This document shows positions 1 to 10,188 of a DNA stretch of 64,000 nucleotides, in pieces. The notes under the pieces were generated by a model. It worked only from the letters and a program-made list of their open reading frames with translations. It ran no database searches and was not told where the DNA came from. Every line of letters begins with the position of its first letter. Position 1 is the first letter of the stretch. Source of the DNA: Phymatolithon calcareum (lineage: Eukaryota > Rhodophyta > Florideophyceae > Hapalidiales); contig OZ345380.1 of assembly GCA_977006965.1 (NCBI GenBank), positions 124,001-188,000 on the forward strand, in the 5' to 3' direction. The translations under genes were made by a program, and so were the position numbers.

Positions 1-162
1 ATGCCGAGTCGCAGTTGTTCCAGTATTCTCTGCTGTTTTATCAGCTGATCCATGCTTCCCCTCTTCATGAAAAAGTTACCCGAACCCTTCAAGAAAATCA
101 CGAGAGCCTCTTGTGGTGAAGCTGAGTGCGGTTGCACTCTTTCAAGCTCTGTGTTTTGCCTT

Positions 163-400
163 GTCAATATCGGCTGATCCGTGCTTTCCCTCATCATGCT
201 GTTACCCGAACAGTTCACGAAAACCTCAGGTTGTGAAGCTGAGGGCGGTTGTGAACTCACGGGCTCTGTGTTTTCCCCTGTCAATATCGGCTGATCCGTG
301 CTTTCCCTCATCATGCTGTTACCCGAACAGTTCACGAAAACCTCACGTTGTGAAGCAGAGGGCGGTTTTGAACTCAAGGGCTCTGTGTTTTCCTTTGTTG
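163..400 (-). repeat. Intragenic 117-bp tandem repeat in membrane copy A
   Basis: Two near-identical units with a period of 117 bp (39 codons), starting near 163 and 280, and the start of a diverged third unit. It matches the array in copy E and stays in the coding frame. Confidence 0.8.
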
Positions 401-813
401 CCAGCGATTGTTTTACATCATGGTTGTCGAAAAAGCTGTTAGGATGAAAAACATACCAATAACTCATGAGATCCTGTCTGCGCAGCGCAGAGAGCCCGAG
501 GATTAGTGCGTTCAGCGACAAATAAAATCCCCATCCGACACAAAATCCCATCACTCCAACGCTTAGCTGTATTTCCTTCACTTGCTCTTCTTGCTGAATC
601 TGCGCTGACTGATGACGCAATCCACCACCATCGTTGTCGCCATCCAATAAGCGCTATCGAGAGCACCGTTGTCGCCACGAGATACAGCATCTCCGCATTC
701 TGTAGGGTAGAGTTGCCGAAATCGTGACCGGAAGCCGAGAATGGGATCCATCTAACGCGACAGTTGCTCGCCGACTTGATCGTGTAATACACATCAAATA
801 GAATGCCCATGAG

Positions 814-1591
814 AGCAGACGGAAGGGTTTGACCGGACCGAACGGACCGCAAACGAAAAAAGACAAGTTTCCGGCGCGGGCGCGGGCGCCCGCGCCGGCG
901 CAAGTGGCCGCAGCGATAAAGCTGCACAAAGCACTCCTTCCGACGGTAATCCCGCCGGAAATGGCGGACGCGATCGTGAACGCGCACGCCAGGGACTCGG
1001 CGAATCGAGAACTTGCCACACTTGAAATGCCAGACCCAAGCCCGCCGTCGCAAGATTTCGAGAAAATCTTGCGAATTTAAGCGGATTTGATACAGGCCGG
1101 CTATCATACCGGTCCGGCCCGTTCACCTGTGCGTCACAGATAGGAACCAAGAGCTCAGTCAGGAATTTTTCCCCGCTACAGTGCAGGGTTTTTTTTGAAC
1201 TGGCAAGAGCTGTGATCCGGCCTCCCCGTGGGAGAAGACTATCACCTTCTGGTAGTATGGTAGTACATGGATTCCGCCCTGAGTGGTGTGCCGCAACGCT
1301 CAAGGAAGCTGGGAGAGAAGACAGAAGAAGATGAAAGAAGGCAGCAAGATGACTAGCTACCGTGAGCGTCCTAAATGGTTTCCAACCCGGGGCATCCCTT
1401 TGAAGGACGGCGATTGAAGATTGGCTATGTAGCGATATAGATGTTAAGCTCCCCCAAGGTCTGCACATTGTGCAGCTTGGGCAGCTGTTGTGACATCAAG
1501 TACCACTCGTATCTGTTAAGTCTACTGGAGCCGTAAGGATGTGGAGTTGTTTACCAGCTCTGATAAATCCCGCAATAAAAGAAAGAAAGAA
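814..1591 (+). mobile_element. Non-LTR retroposon with (AAAG)n tail inside membrane copy A
   Basis: The 778-bp insert is absent from the paralogous site at 60930. It is flanked by a perfect 13-bp target-site duplication, GAATGCCCATGAG, at 801-813 and 1592-1604. Its 3' end reads GCAATAAAAG followed by AAAG repeats. A very GC-rich, self-complementary stretch lies at about 870-905. The last 90 bp recur as a shorter insertion at 29138-29230, so both are 5'-truncated copies of one family. The LINE at 46111-48302 ends with the same kind of tail. No reverse transcriptase is visible in this copy. Confidence 0.85.
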
Positions 1592-2312
1592 GAATGCCCA
1601 TGAGGCCTATTATCAACACACAAGGTGCCACAAATTCTAGCCACTGCAGCCGCAACATCAGCGCCCGACGTAAGTGCACGAAAGATAGCACCTCTGAAAC
1701 AATTGCTACGAGCACTTCTGCCGCCTCAAGACCGAACAGAATGCTCAACTTGCGGAAAGAGATTCGACATGGATCTGCAGACTCCATCACAAGGGTGCCT
1801 TGCATGGCAGCGAAAAGTATGGACATGAAGGCGAGAATGGTAGGCCAGCTTAGTGCGGCTTTCGACCCGCCGACAACAGCGTGAGCAGTTGTGGAGAGTG
1901 CATTGTTGTGCATAGGCAGTGGGGCCATAGCTCAAGCATGAGGTGTAGCCTTTGCGAAACAATTAGAGCGTCTTGAACAGTGTTGTGGTAGCGAGACGTG
2001 GGCAGATTGCCTAGTGTTCGGGCACAAAAGTATCAAGTGCTGTAGTGTTGGCAAACGAATTGGATGAGAATATACAAAGGCTAGTGTCTATTTTACGGAC
2101 GTCCTCAATTGAGGCAACATTTCAAAGCTCATTAAAGTAAACAAAAATATGCTTCATATCTCGAACATTTGGAGATGTACCATAGAGGTGACCGAGTGGC
2201 TTCAACTAAGGCAGCTTCGGAGACGTAATATGAAGTGAACCCAACCCGGACAAAAGAAAAATTCGACGCTCCTAATATAGTAGTAAGGCGGGCCTCGCTT
2301 TATGATTTATTC

Positions 2313-2630
2313 GACCCGGGAAGTCGCTAAACTCGCCCATGGCGCCATCGGCGTAGAAACGACTCGGGACGTCGCAAACTCCCATGTGCATACCGTCGCT
2401 CGTCAAGAGGCGGTATACTCTGCGTGGCAATAGAAGCGATATGATTTTCCCCCTCGAGATCTCTTCTGTGAGACCAGAGTTAGGTTTTGGAGTTTTGCTG
2501 ACTATGTCACTTTTAGCGAAATGGAGCTTTTGGGTTCCGATTGAGTCCTAGTGTCTCGCCAGAAGTGTTGCCCCAAGCGTCAGCAGATGCATTGGTAACA
2601 CTATAATAAAAATTTCCTCTTCTTCTTCTT
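2313..2630 (-). mobile_element. Retroposon with TTC-repeat tail, 318 bp
   Basis: Compared with the otherwise identical paralogous segment at 61630, this copy has a 318-bp insertion bounded by a perfect 15-bp duplication, CTTTATGATTTATTC, at 2298-2312 and 2631-2645. The right end is CTATAATAAAA, then a short TTC repeat, which resembles a poly(A)-signal-plus-microsatellite tail, so I read it as a non-LTR or SINE-type insertion. That would put its 3' end on the right; strand is therefore uncertain. I see no box A/B promoter and no coding region. Confidence 0.65.
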
Positions 2631-2940
2631 CTTTATGATTTATTCTTGGAATTCATCCGCAAAAGCCGAATTCGGCCGCGGCTTCATCTGTCTATAAACG
2701 TGTCCACATGGGACCCTGTGCAACTATGCCGTTGCACGGGGTCGCGTGTGTACACGTTTTCCGCTATGACCGACCGTTCCGTTCGCAGCCTCGGCTTGAA
2801 GTCTCATCGAGAAAATTTCTTTATGGAGCTATCATACACGGAAAGCAGAGAGCAGAGCGCTTCCGATTGAAGCCCTATCATAACCACATTTCAGTCCCAA
2901 AAATCATCACTGCCTCTTACGCTCTGTTAGCCCTACAGTA

Positions 2941-3301
2941 CCAGGGGAGTGTTATGGGGGGAGTGACACGAACCCCTTATCATACCGATTTTTTGGATTT
3001 GCGTCTATAGTGTGTGTTTGATATAATTTTGCAGAGATTAATTGCTTCATAAAAAGAAGAATGAAAGCTGAAAATATGGCCCTCGTTCCCGGAACATTGG
3101 GAGTTGCCAATGTAGCGGTCGCTCTCGTTGCAGTATTCGATTTTGTGGTGAAAAACAATAGAAATATTCTGTAAACAAGAGTTATTATTGATACAGCCTG
3201 AACTCATAATTTTTGCCGGCACATCAATGTCATGCTTTTGCAGACAAGTTTTGAAACAAAAAAAATCAGTGTTACTCCCCCCCCCCATAACATTCCCCTG
3301 G
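2941..3301. mobile_element. Inverted-repeat element (MITE-like), 361 bp
   Basis: The segment is missing at 61926 in the paralogue. Its ends are inverted repeats of about 30 bp: the left begins CCAGGGGAGTGTTATGGGG and the right, read on the other strand, begins CCAGGGGAATGTTATGGGG; both then carry a GTRACAC motif and, further in, GATTTTTT. The hexamer CCCTAC flanks both sides (2931-2936 and 3302-3307), but four extra bases on the left make the exact duplication uncertain. No transposase is visible. The superfamily is not assigned. Confidence 0.65.
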
Positions 3302-3571
3302 CCCTACCTACTGTATCAACGCAGTAAGTGTCAACGACTTGCGCATCTTTCCACACCTTGGCCATTCACGTAATCATAGTCTCATCACGTAGCAATAGAA
3401 TACTGTAGTACAATAGGAAGAAACACATGCCGGCGCGATGGCGCTCGGATTCGAATCTCTACACTCGCCAAAAAATCACGCATGCTCAACTGATGATCAG
3501 TATCAGAGCTTCTCTGAATCGCCATTGCGAACGAAATGCGCCGAAAACGAAAGAAAGAAAACTGCAGACGC

Positions 3572-5085
3572 TCATGCCGGTTTCGCAAGCGCGAGGTAGC
3601 CGCCTCCGACACACTCTGGACAGTTGACGTCGATATATCGGCAACTCAGCGTCTGCGCCAGTGTTGCCGGGCCGCATTCCAGTCGCACCACGGTGCCAGT
3701 GCCGCTGCTCTTGGCGCACTGCAAGATCTGTCCAACGAGTGGCATTGGCAGAGGCACAGTTTTCAGCTCTAGCACCATCTCGATCATAGGTTCCGGCTTC
3801 GTCTTCGTCTTGGAGCCCATGCCAAGTCGCCACATCGGTAATAGGAGAAGCACAGCGGCTGCGGAGAATCCCTGCAATGCCACAAAATACGCGCCCCATC
3901 CGAGTCGCGTTACAATCCGCGTGAGTGGATATCCCGACACGGCGGCTCCGAGATAGGCTATCCAGCCAAGAAGGCCGATGGCTGAGGAAACCGCTGAGCG
4001 ATCGACGATTTCAGCACCAGCCAACCCCACCAGCATTTGTGGACCGTAGATGAAGAAGCCGATTGCAAATACCGCTATCCAATTGAGGTACAGCCATGCA
4101 ACGGGTACTAGTCAGAGGGCGCCGACCGACGCCATGACGCCCAGTAGCCAGAGCACAATAATAGGGATGCGTCGTCCGCGCATCATTTGTCAGATGCCCA
4201 TCCAGACACCAGCGAACCGAGCAATCCACCAACTTCCAGATCAGACACGCGGAAAGCTGCCTCGGCTGCGTCGCCAACACGCTTGTGATCCATGAGGAAC
4301 ACATGTGCCCATGAGGAGATACCGGCGCGAACGAAATAGACAAAAAAGTACGATGCTGCCAGTAACCAGACAAACGGATTGGAAAACACGTGCTTCATAA
4401 GTTTCTGCCGCAGTGGTAGTTTCTCATCTTCCGCTGCAATCTTGGCGGCGTCTGTAGACTGCGTCTCCTCACCACAGTATGCATCAACCGGGGGTATTCC
4501 AATTGATTCAGGGCCATCTCGAATACGATTGTACAGAAACGCGCCCATCGCAATGACAATAGCACCAGGCACAATCATGCCATACTGCCAACCAAACGAG
4601 CGCGCGCAGTATCCTGCAAGAAGCGGGATGATGAAACCGCCGGTGTTATGACTGGTGTTCCAAAATCCCCACCATGTGCCGCGTTCAGATTTGGAGTACC
4701 ACTGTGTGAGTAATTTTGCACACGGTGGCGCACCAGCCGCCTTGAAGAATCCGTTCGCCAACCAAAGCAACACGAACGCCGCAACAGAAGTCTGAAATCC
4801 AAACAGAATGTTGATAACACCGGCCATCGCAAGCCCGACCGCCATGAAAGTCCGCGTGGAGAATCGGTCCGCAAGCACGCCGGTCACAAGTTTGCAAAAT
4901 CCATACGTGAGCGGGAAGACCGACATGATGGTTCCCAGCTGTTCCAGCGAAAATCCCAGCGCAGTGCGCATGACGGGAGCAACATACGTGAAGGAATTTC
5001 GCGTGAGATAGAAGGATGCATACTCTGTGAATATCGAGTAGAAAATACGCGTCCGCCATTGTGCGTAACGTCGATCCAACGATGA
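3572..5085 (-). pseudogene. MFS organophosphate/hexose-phosphate-type transporter, copy 1 (broken)
   Basis: Translation on the minus strand gives a GlpT/UhpC-like major facilitator: YASFYLTRNSF in helix 1, a GVLADR loop after helix 2 and GWASDK after helix 8. Members exchange phosphorylated organic compounds across a membrane. The 5' end is missing and is replaced by a GT14 fragment at about 5085. A one-base deletion near 4185 shifts the frame right after SGWASDK, and a TGA at 4112-4114 follows in the restored frame. Copy 3 at the right edge shares both lesions, so they predate the duplication. The C-terminal tail after helix 12 carries a CxxCxGxG-like motif, here damaged (CAKSSGTG). The tail ends at 3572. 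I consider it a pseudogene. Confidence 0.8.
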
Positions 5086-5425
5086 ACGTCGTACACATTG
5101 CAATAATGCCAAACCGCATCGAGTAAGCGTGGTATCTGCGACACAGAGGTCGCTGATGCTTGAATGGAAAGCGCGAGACGGACATATCGCCCACATGGCG
5201 GGTATCGCAGAGCAGATACTGCGATCAACGTCAGGCACAATGCGAAAAGAAGTAATACCGCGGCTCCAAGTCCGCGGCGGCGGGCACGAACGCGCGCCCC
5301 ATCGCGTTCCCGTGGGCGGCGCCATGCCTGATAAACATCAGCTCTCGCAGCGTGAGCACAGGGCGCACGCGCACAGAGGATGTGACCATGGGACCAGGCC
5401 CACCGAGAGGCAGGCCAGGCCGCAA
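5086..5425 (-). pseudogene. GT14 glycosyltransferase, 5' fragment fused to MFS copy 1
   Basis: About 340 bp match the 5' end of the intact GT14 gene: basic N-terminus, membrane anchor (LGAAVLLLFALCLTLIAV) and the segment up to CNVYDVH, after which the sequence becomes the transporter. An 8-nt deletion after codon 9, relative to 57144 and 24631, moves the ATG at 5323-5325 out of the GT14 frame and into the frame of the transporter. The result is a 380-codon open frame (5325 to 4183) that starts with the GT14 start codon. It is most likely a remnant, but could be a chimeric gene. Confidence 0.75.
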
Positions 5426-6648
5426 CGTCGACTGTAGCGCCTGGTGAGTGTTGTCTCTTCATATTATGTACAAAGACAACATGACGACAACATGAAGACA
5501 ACACGACGGTAGTTGTATGGTTGGTTGAAGGCGCTGGTTCTCTCGCGACTATCCGCCACTTCGGATTGCTAAGTAGCGATGCCTGTACGCTTCTGTCTTG
5601 TTCTAGACACGCAGATCGCCCTTGTCGTCAGGCCAAGCGGAACTGTGTTCCAAAAACCAATCTGTTTCTTTCTTCACTTCTGCCGATAATACATAATGTC
5701 GTTTCAAACGACATTATGTTTGAACCGTCTCAGTAAAGGATTGGATTGGATTTCTGTTTAATTGAAGCTCCCTTTGTCAATTATCATTGCACCTGAGAAA
5801 CTTTTCGCTAGGCCACAATCCTTCGCTTACGTTCTCATTTAAGTAGTTGTTTTCGGACATTTTCTTTAGACAGTCGTTGTTTGGGCATTAAGTTTGAAAT
5901 ATCCTTGAGAGCTTCATCTAGTTCGGAATCTTCGTTTCTTGCTTGCTCTTGCCAGGAGTATGGGAAGCCGTGAAATAACCAGTGCGTGCAAAGAAGCCTG
6001 TGCTTCGCTTCTCAGTAAAGGAATGTGAAGGTTTTCTAGTTCTAGCTCGACTGCTCGGATTGCCGCACGCTTCAACTTGCCTGCACGTCCCTTCGACCAC
6101 GCAGTACTCGCAAGCTTCCCACTCGCCCCAAGTCCAGCGTGTATAGTGGGTTTTCCGTACAATTCAGTACGGGGATGTCGCATACAAAGCACTCCAATCT
6201 TCCAATCTTCCCTTCATTTCGTGTATTCGTACTAAGGTTGACGGCCAGGCCAAGGTCGCCGCTTGCCGACGACATCGACACTGCTCGTCCCGACATTCTC
6301 TTCCTTCTTTTCGATTCTTTGTTGGTCATCCGCGTCTCTATCGCTTCGGTGTTCTCATAATTGAGCTCTCACAGACCCGTGACGCGAAGGCTCGCCCTCG
6401 TGTCCGATCAATACGACCGCTGGAGTGCGCGCAAGGCTGTAGAGCGTGCTCCGGGGATATCCATACACCGACTCAATTTACGGCAGAGTTGCAAATATCA
6501 CGTCAAGATCCGTGTGCAACTTTCCCTCGTCGAACTCTCTCAGTCGAAAATCTGGGAACTGTGCTCCGAGGACGATACGCCGTTTATTGCGGTTTGCCTC
6601 TTTTGGGGGTGCGTCTTTTTCGTCAGTCATATTCAGTCTCTTCTGTCG
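5426..6648. other. Non-coding spacer with dispersed repeats
   Basis: No convincing gene. A 14-bp-arm palindrome lies at 5691-5719. The stretch 5740-5880 recurs at 55703-55850. The stretch at about 5930-6310 is a diverged copy of 16420-16700, sharing blocks such as CAGTAAAGGAA, GTCCCTTCGACCACGC and CCAAGGTCGCCGC. Confidence 0.6.
5930..6310. repeat. Dispersed repeat, copy 1 (partner at 16420-16700)
   Basis: Blocks in the same order and spacing as at 16420-16700 include TAAAGGAAKGTGRAGGTT, TTCGACCACGC, TTCCCAC and GACGGCC..CCAAGGTCGCC. It could be an old solo LTR or an uncharacterised element; no ends can be fixed. Confidence 0.5.
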
Positions 6649-7196
6649 CGAAACGGCAATGAACAGTTCAGAACAAAATATGAGTTATTACCTTTCGTGC
6701 GCTCAGCGTTGTAGAACCTCACGGAAGGTCCATGTGCTGTTCAAGAATGTCGTCACACACGAGTTAGTCTTAGTGATCCAATATGACCGGTGGTTTCCCA
6801 AACGGGGACCGGGAATGGCGCGACGCCTACAGAGAGTCTAATTGGCCCTGGATGAGCGCCGCTTCATATTCCAGCGCCGATGACCAGATTCAGAATGGTA
6901 TAAATGCGACAGCACCCGAGCACAGCATTGTGTCGGAAGGCAGTCGGAAGGAATGTCAACAAGTTTTGGTCGTCTCAGTGCTCCTTCGGAAGCGCACGGA
7001 GAGAAGTGGCCGGTGTAGTCGTCTCGCCATGCCCGGTCCCCGTTTGGGAAACCAGCGGTCATAACGGATCACTAAGACTAACTGGTAAGAGACGTATCCT
7101 CGAACAGCACGTGGACCTTCCGTGAGGTTCTACAACGCTGAGCGTGCGAAAGTTAATAAACTCTTCCTTTGTTCTGAACTGTTCATTGCCGTTTTG
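6649..7196. mobile_element. Foldback element with long inverted repeats
   Basis: Left arm 6649-6831 and right arm 7018-7196 are imperfect inverted repeats of about 180 bp; both contain GGCAATGAACAGTTCAGAAC at the outer end and GTTTCCCAAACGGGGACCGG near the inner end. The 185-bp centre has no coding potential. A second, half copy lies at 21994-22320. This is the form of a foldback or long-TIR non-autonomous DNA element. Flanking duplications are not clear. Confidence 0.7.
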
Positions 7197-7304
7197 CAAC
7201 ATCTCCCGCTAAAGGCTAAGTCTCTCCCGCTTTTCTTTTGCTTTCTCACCCTGTTCTTGTCTCTGTTTGTGTACGCTGAGCAGTAGTTTGCTTGGCGCTA
7301 CATC

Positions 7305-9173
7305 GACATGTACGTGGGTGTCCGCTTCCCAGGTTGTTGAGATTTCGAAAACAGCTGTTGTGATTGAAGTAGTCCTCAACACCTCACAGCATCAGCCGAA
7401 TAGCCGGGACGATGGGAGATACGGGGTAATTAGTACAAGTATTGACAGGCATTTGCTGGCTCTGTTGAGCCTGTTGCTAACGACGTGCAGCTACTTCCGC
7501 CGTTGAGAAGCTCTCGGAATAACGATCGCGGATTGCGGCTTTTATCGAGCGCGCACCACCGTCATGGTGACAATTACGGTCACGAAGCTCTACGGGAAAG
7601 GCAGATAGTTTGTCAGCCGGTCGAAAACGCTCGCGCCACGAGCAGGTATCGGACGCGAGCCATGGTTTGAGGCGGATAAGAAGAATAGGGAGGTGAGCGA
7701 AGTGAGGAGTGTTGCGACTCGCAATACCAGAATCCAGGTCGAAAGAACCTGGCTCATCTCTTGGATATGCGTTGAAAGCACTTCTAAGAGTTGACCCAGT
7801 CTCTTTCGACCTCGGGATCAGGTATATATTGCCCCCTTATTGCAGCGCATACTCGTGCGCTGTAAACCCACCATCGAACCGACTGCTCGTTTGAGCCTCG
7901 TGGAAAGAAAATCTTGGTTGCGAAACAAGCCGGAAAGTAAAGGAAGATATGCAATGGATAAGAACGTTGGTGGATGCATGCGAATGAGATATGGGACTGG
8001 TGACCATCTTCCAAAAACCTACCTCGATGATAGGTATATCGCACGGGTGAGGGCGAGTGCGCACCGCTACAATGATAGGTGTGGTAGTCATGACGCGACG
8101 GTGCATGATTTATCGGCAGCGGTAGCGGTTACTGCCGAACTGGAGGAGAATTGTTGACACCAAGCAGCCAAACGGGAAAGGAACAGCCGTTCATGGCGGC
8201 GATTGCTGGAGCACCGCTTGCCTTCAGTATCGCCGCGCGCAGCACGCAGTCGCTTGTCCGCACTAATGCTGGCTCGGTCAGCATGCGATTGTGCAACGGC
8301 TCGCATGAGCTGTCCGCGTCATCTGCGACTATAGAGGATGCCGAACGCGTCGCTCATGAAGCACAGGCTCGATAAAATATGAAAGGTAGGATTAGTGCAA
8401 CTTCAAATGGAACCGATGGTATCACATACCCAATAGCGAGATTATGCGGAAGTTTCTCAGTCTTTTTCCTCGAAATCTGTGCATAATCTGTGCATTTCAC
8501 AGTGCATTAGTACGTGTAGTTTGGAGTTGGTGCGCATGCGCTGTCCAAGGCGACAGAAAATACAGAATTGCAAGTTTGAGGGTCTTGAAGGCAGCTTTTG
8601 GAAGACTCCATCTGCACTGGATCAGCGCATACTGCCCGTGGCTTCTTGTAGGAATGATGTCGAGTTCTGCATGCGTCACACTGTACATCAGGCCCGGTTT
8701 GATGGCGCTCCGTGTCTCGGTGGGAATGAATTCTATCGATGGTCCGCTTCGCAAGTACAGTAGCTACATTGGGTTGGCGGTGAAGGTGAAGTTGTGGACT
8801 CACTTTGTCTGGGACAAGATTGAAAAACGGCACGGTAATGTTTTTGATTGCTCACCATTCCGCTTGAGTGAAACAAAGTCCAAGGATAGTATTCCACGAA
8901 TGGCCGTAGTTGCATACCGACGATAGTTCGCACTTCAAGCTGTTGGAAAGTACTATCACACACACACTCACAACTTAATAGTAACGACCTCAGCGATCCT
9001 CACGGGTCTACTTTCTCCAATAAATGAACCAGCACAGACGATTTTACTGTGTGGGGGTGCTCTCTAGTGTACTTTCTCGACACACATAACGGCGCGACTA
9101 CAAACGCGTTCGTTGCAATATTCGATTTCTCAAACATTACCACTACACGTGGGTTAAGACGTTCCGCAACAAA
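7305..9173. repeat. Spacer block P, copy 1
   Basis: A long spacer of the tandem unit, also at 24735-26740, 43240-49130 (interrupted) and 57240-59090. It starts with CTTCCCAGGTTGYTGAG and contains recognisable islands in the same order in all copies. Short open frames occur on both strands, but their frames are not kept between copies, so I do not call a gene. It lies upstream of GT14 on the minus strand, so it may hold GT14 promoter sequences; this is inference. Confidence 0.7.
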
Positions 9174-9635
9174 AACTGCGAATCTGTTGGGCATGGAGCG
9201 AGATGGAGAAGGCCAAAAAACGCAAAATCGCCGTGGATATGAGCGAGAATCCAAACCCCGTAGTCCAAATCAAGTCGAGAAACACACAGACTTTGGGCAG
9301 TCATATGGTTTTTCGGCCGCTTCCATCCGCGAAATCCCTCGGCATATATCGACAACTACGACGAACTAGCAGCGATACTGCTAGAAACACTTCAACTCAA
9401 CCTAACGCGAGCACAGATGAATGATAGAACAGAAGAGGAAGTGAAACAAGCGATGGACAAATTAATGACGCTAGAAAGCGAGATGCAAGAGGAGATGATG
9501 GTGTGATGATGGAGGCGACATGTTGCAGTCTTTCCTGGAAGGGTTACAGCGCAATGCGAAGCTGCTCTGGTGTCCGCGTGCGCCGACGTTGAGGGCTTCT
9601 AAAATAACACCTTACAATTCCCCCCCCCCCCCCCC
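9174..9635 (+). mobile_element. LINE family A, 3' fragment with poly(C) tail
   Basis: A 5'-truncated insertion into block P1, bounded by the duplication CGTTCCGCAACAAA at 9160-9173 and 9636-9649. It carries the C-terminal end of the family's RT protein (frames resembling QPKMN and SEMQEEMMV), then GTTGAGGGCTTCTAAAATAA, ACAATT and 17 or so C residues. The empty site is visible at 59108. The same 3' end occurs at five other places in the window. Confidence 0.85.
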
Positions 9636-9639
9636 GTTC

Positions 9640-10188
9640 CGCAACAAATAAGATATTCCTGAATATCTGATATTTTGAATGCGGACATCTTAATCAATCG
9701 ATATTATTGACACGTATAGGTTATGGCTTGAAATTTAAGGGACTGGCCATGAAAAGGAATCACGAGGGACGCCACAAGGGAGGGACCGAAATCACACCCG
9801 CAGGACTACCGAGTGGTGTCGAATCATGGCCGTTCCCGAAAGTTGAGGGCGATAACCGGCTTATCAGCCGTGTTTTGAGGTTCATACAGGGAGTAGACTT
9901 CCCCGTTTCGTTTCGGCCGGTGGGGTGACATGGGATATGTCACCCCGCGGGAATGATGTTTTGGGGAATAATTTGGCCACTTTTTACTCAAAATGATGAC
10001 GTTTCGGGCCGTTTCAGATCCATCCTGGAGCTCGTCGGGGCATAGTCGGTTCAGCACGACATAAAAACTGGGTGATAATTGATATAGTATGCTTCGAGGA
10101 TTGTCTCCACGACTGTGTTTCTACAGGCGGAAGACATTCAAATTTTGGATGATGTTCTCTACTATTCTCATCCCACGTCGCTACTGAA
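9640..10188. repeat. Spacer block Q, copy 1
   Basis: Conserved spacer immediately downstream (3') of the membrane gene, also at 26740-27290, 49130-49718 and 59090-59667. It runs from the ATTGACACGTATAGG region to the end of the membrane gene and contains the small plus-strand ORF at 9749-9928. Confidence 0.75.
9749..9928 (+). CDS. Small conserved ORF of block Q, copy 1 (59 codons)
   Basis: ATG to TGA, 59 codons, beginning MKRNHEGRHKGGTE. The same frame is open from ATG to stop in all four Q blocks, with substitutions spread along it and one length change that is a multiple of three. It is convergent with the membrane gene. No signal peptide, membrane segment or known motif is visible; the start is rich in basic residues and histidine. 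It may be a real small protein or chance conservation in a young repeat. Function unknown. Confidence 0.3.
   Translation: MKRNHEGRHKGGTEITPAGLPSGVESWPFPKVEGDNRLISRVLRFIQGVDFPVSFRPVG

Larger units (their letters stand above)
1..1928 (-). pseudogene. Multi-pass membrane protein, copy A (broken, runs off the left edge)
   Basis: This is a copy of the unrecognised membrane protein that is intact at 59668-61257; positions 1-1960 match 60119-61291 almost base for base. The start ATG is at 1926-1928 and the N-terminal part (125 codons) is open. A retroposon at 814-1591 then splits the gene. The downstream part also lacks two bases near 566, where the intact copy has an extra GC, which shifts the frame in the fifth membrane segment. 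The C-terminal third lies beyond the window. The 117-bp intragenic repeat is present at about 163-400. Two independent lesions make a functional product unlikely. Family and function are unknown to me. Confidence 0.85.

Noticed and set aside
439-1468. Long minus-strand frames across the insertion at 814-1591
   Set aside because: They join the membrane pseudogene to the retroposon and have no counterpart in copy E.
3430-3480. B-box-like GGATTCGAATC near 3449 (also at 52609 and 62079) as a tRNA
   Set aside because: No A box at a suitable distance and no cloverleaf; it lies in the conserved flank of the MFS gene.
8444-8926. 160-codon plus-strand frame in block P1
   Set aside because: The corresponding sequence in P2, P3 and P4 is broken by frameshifts; no family recognised.
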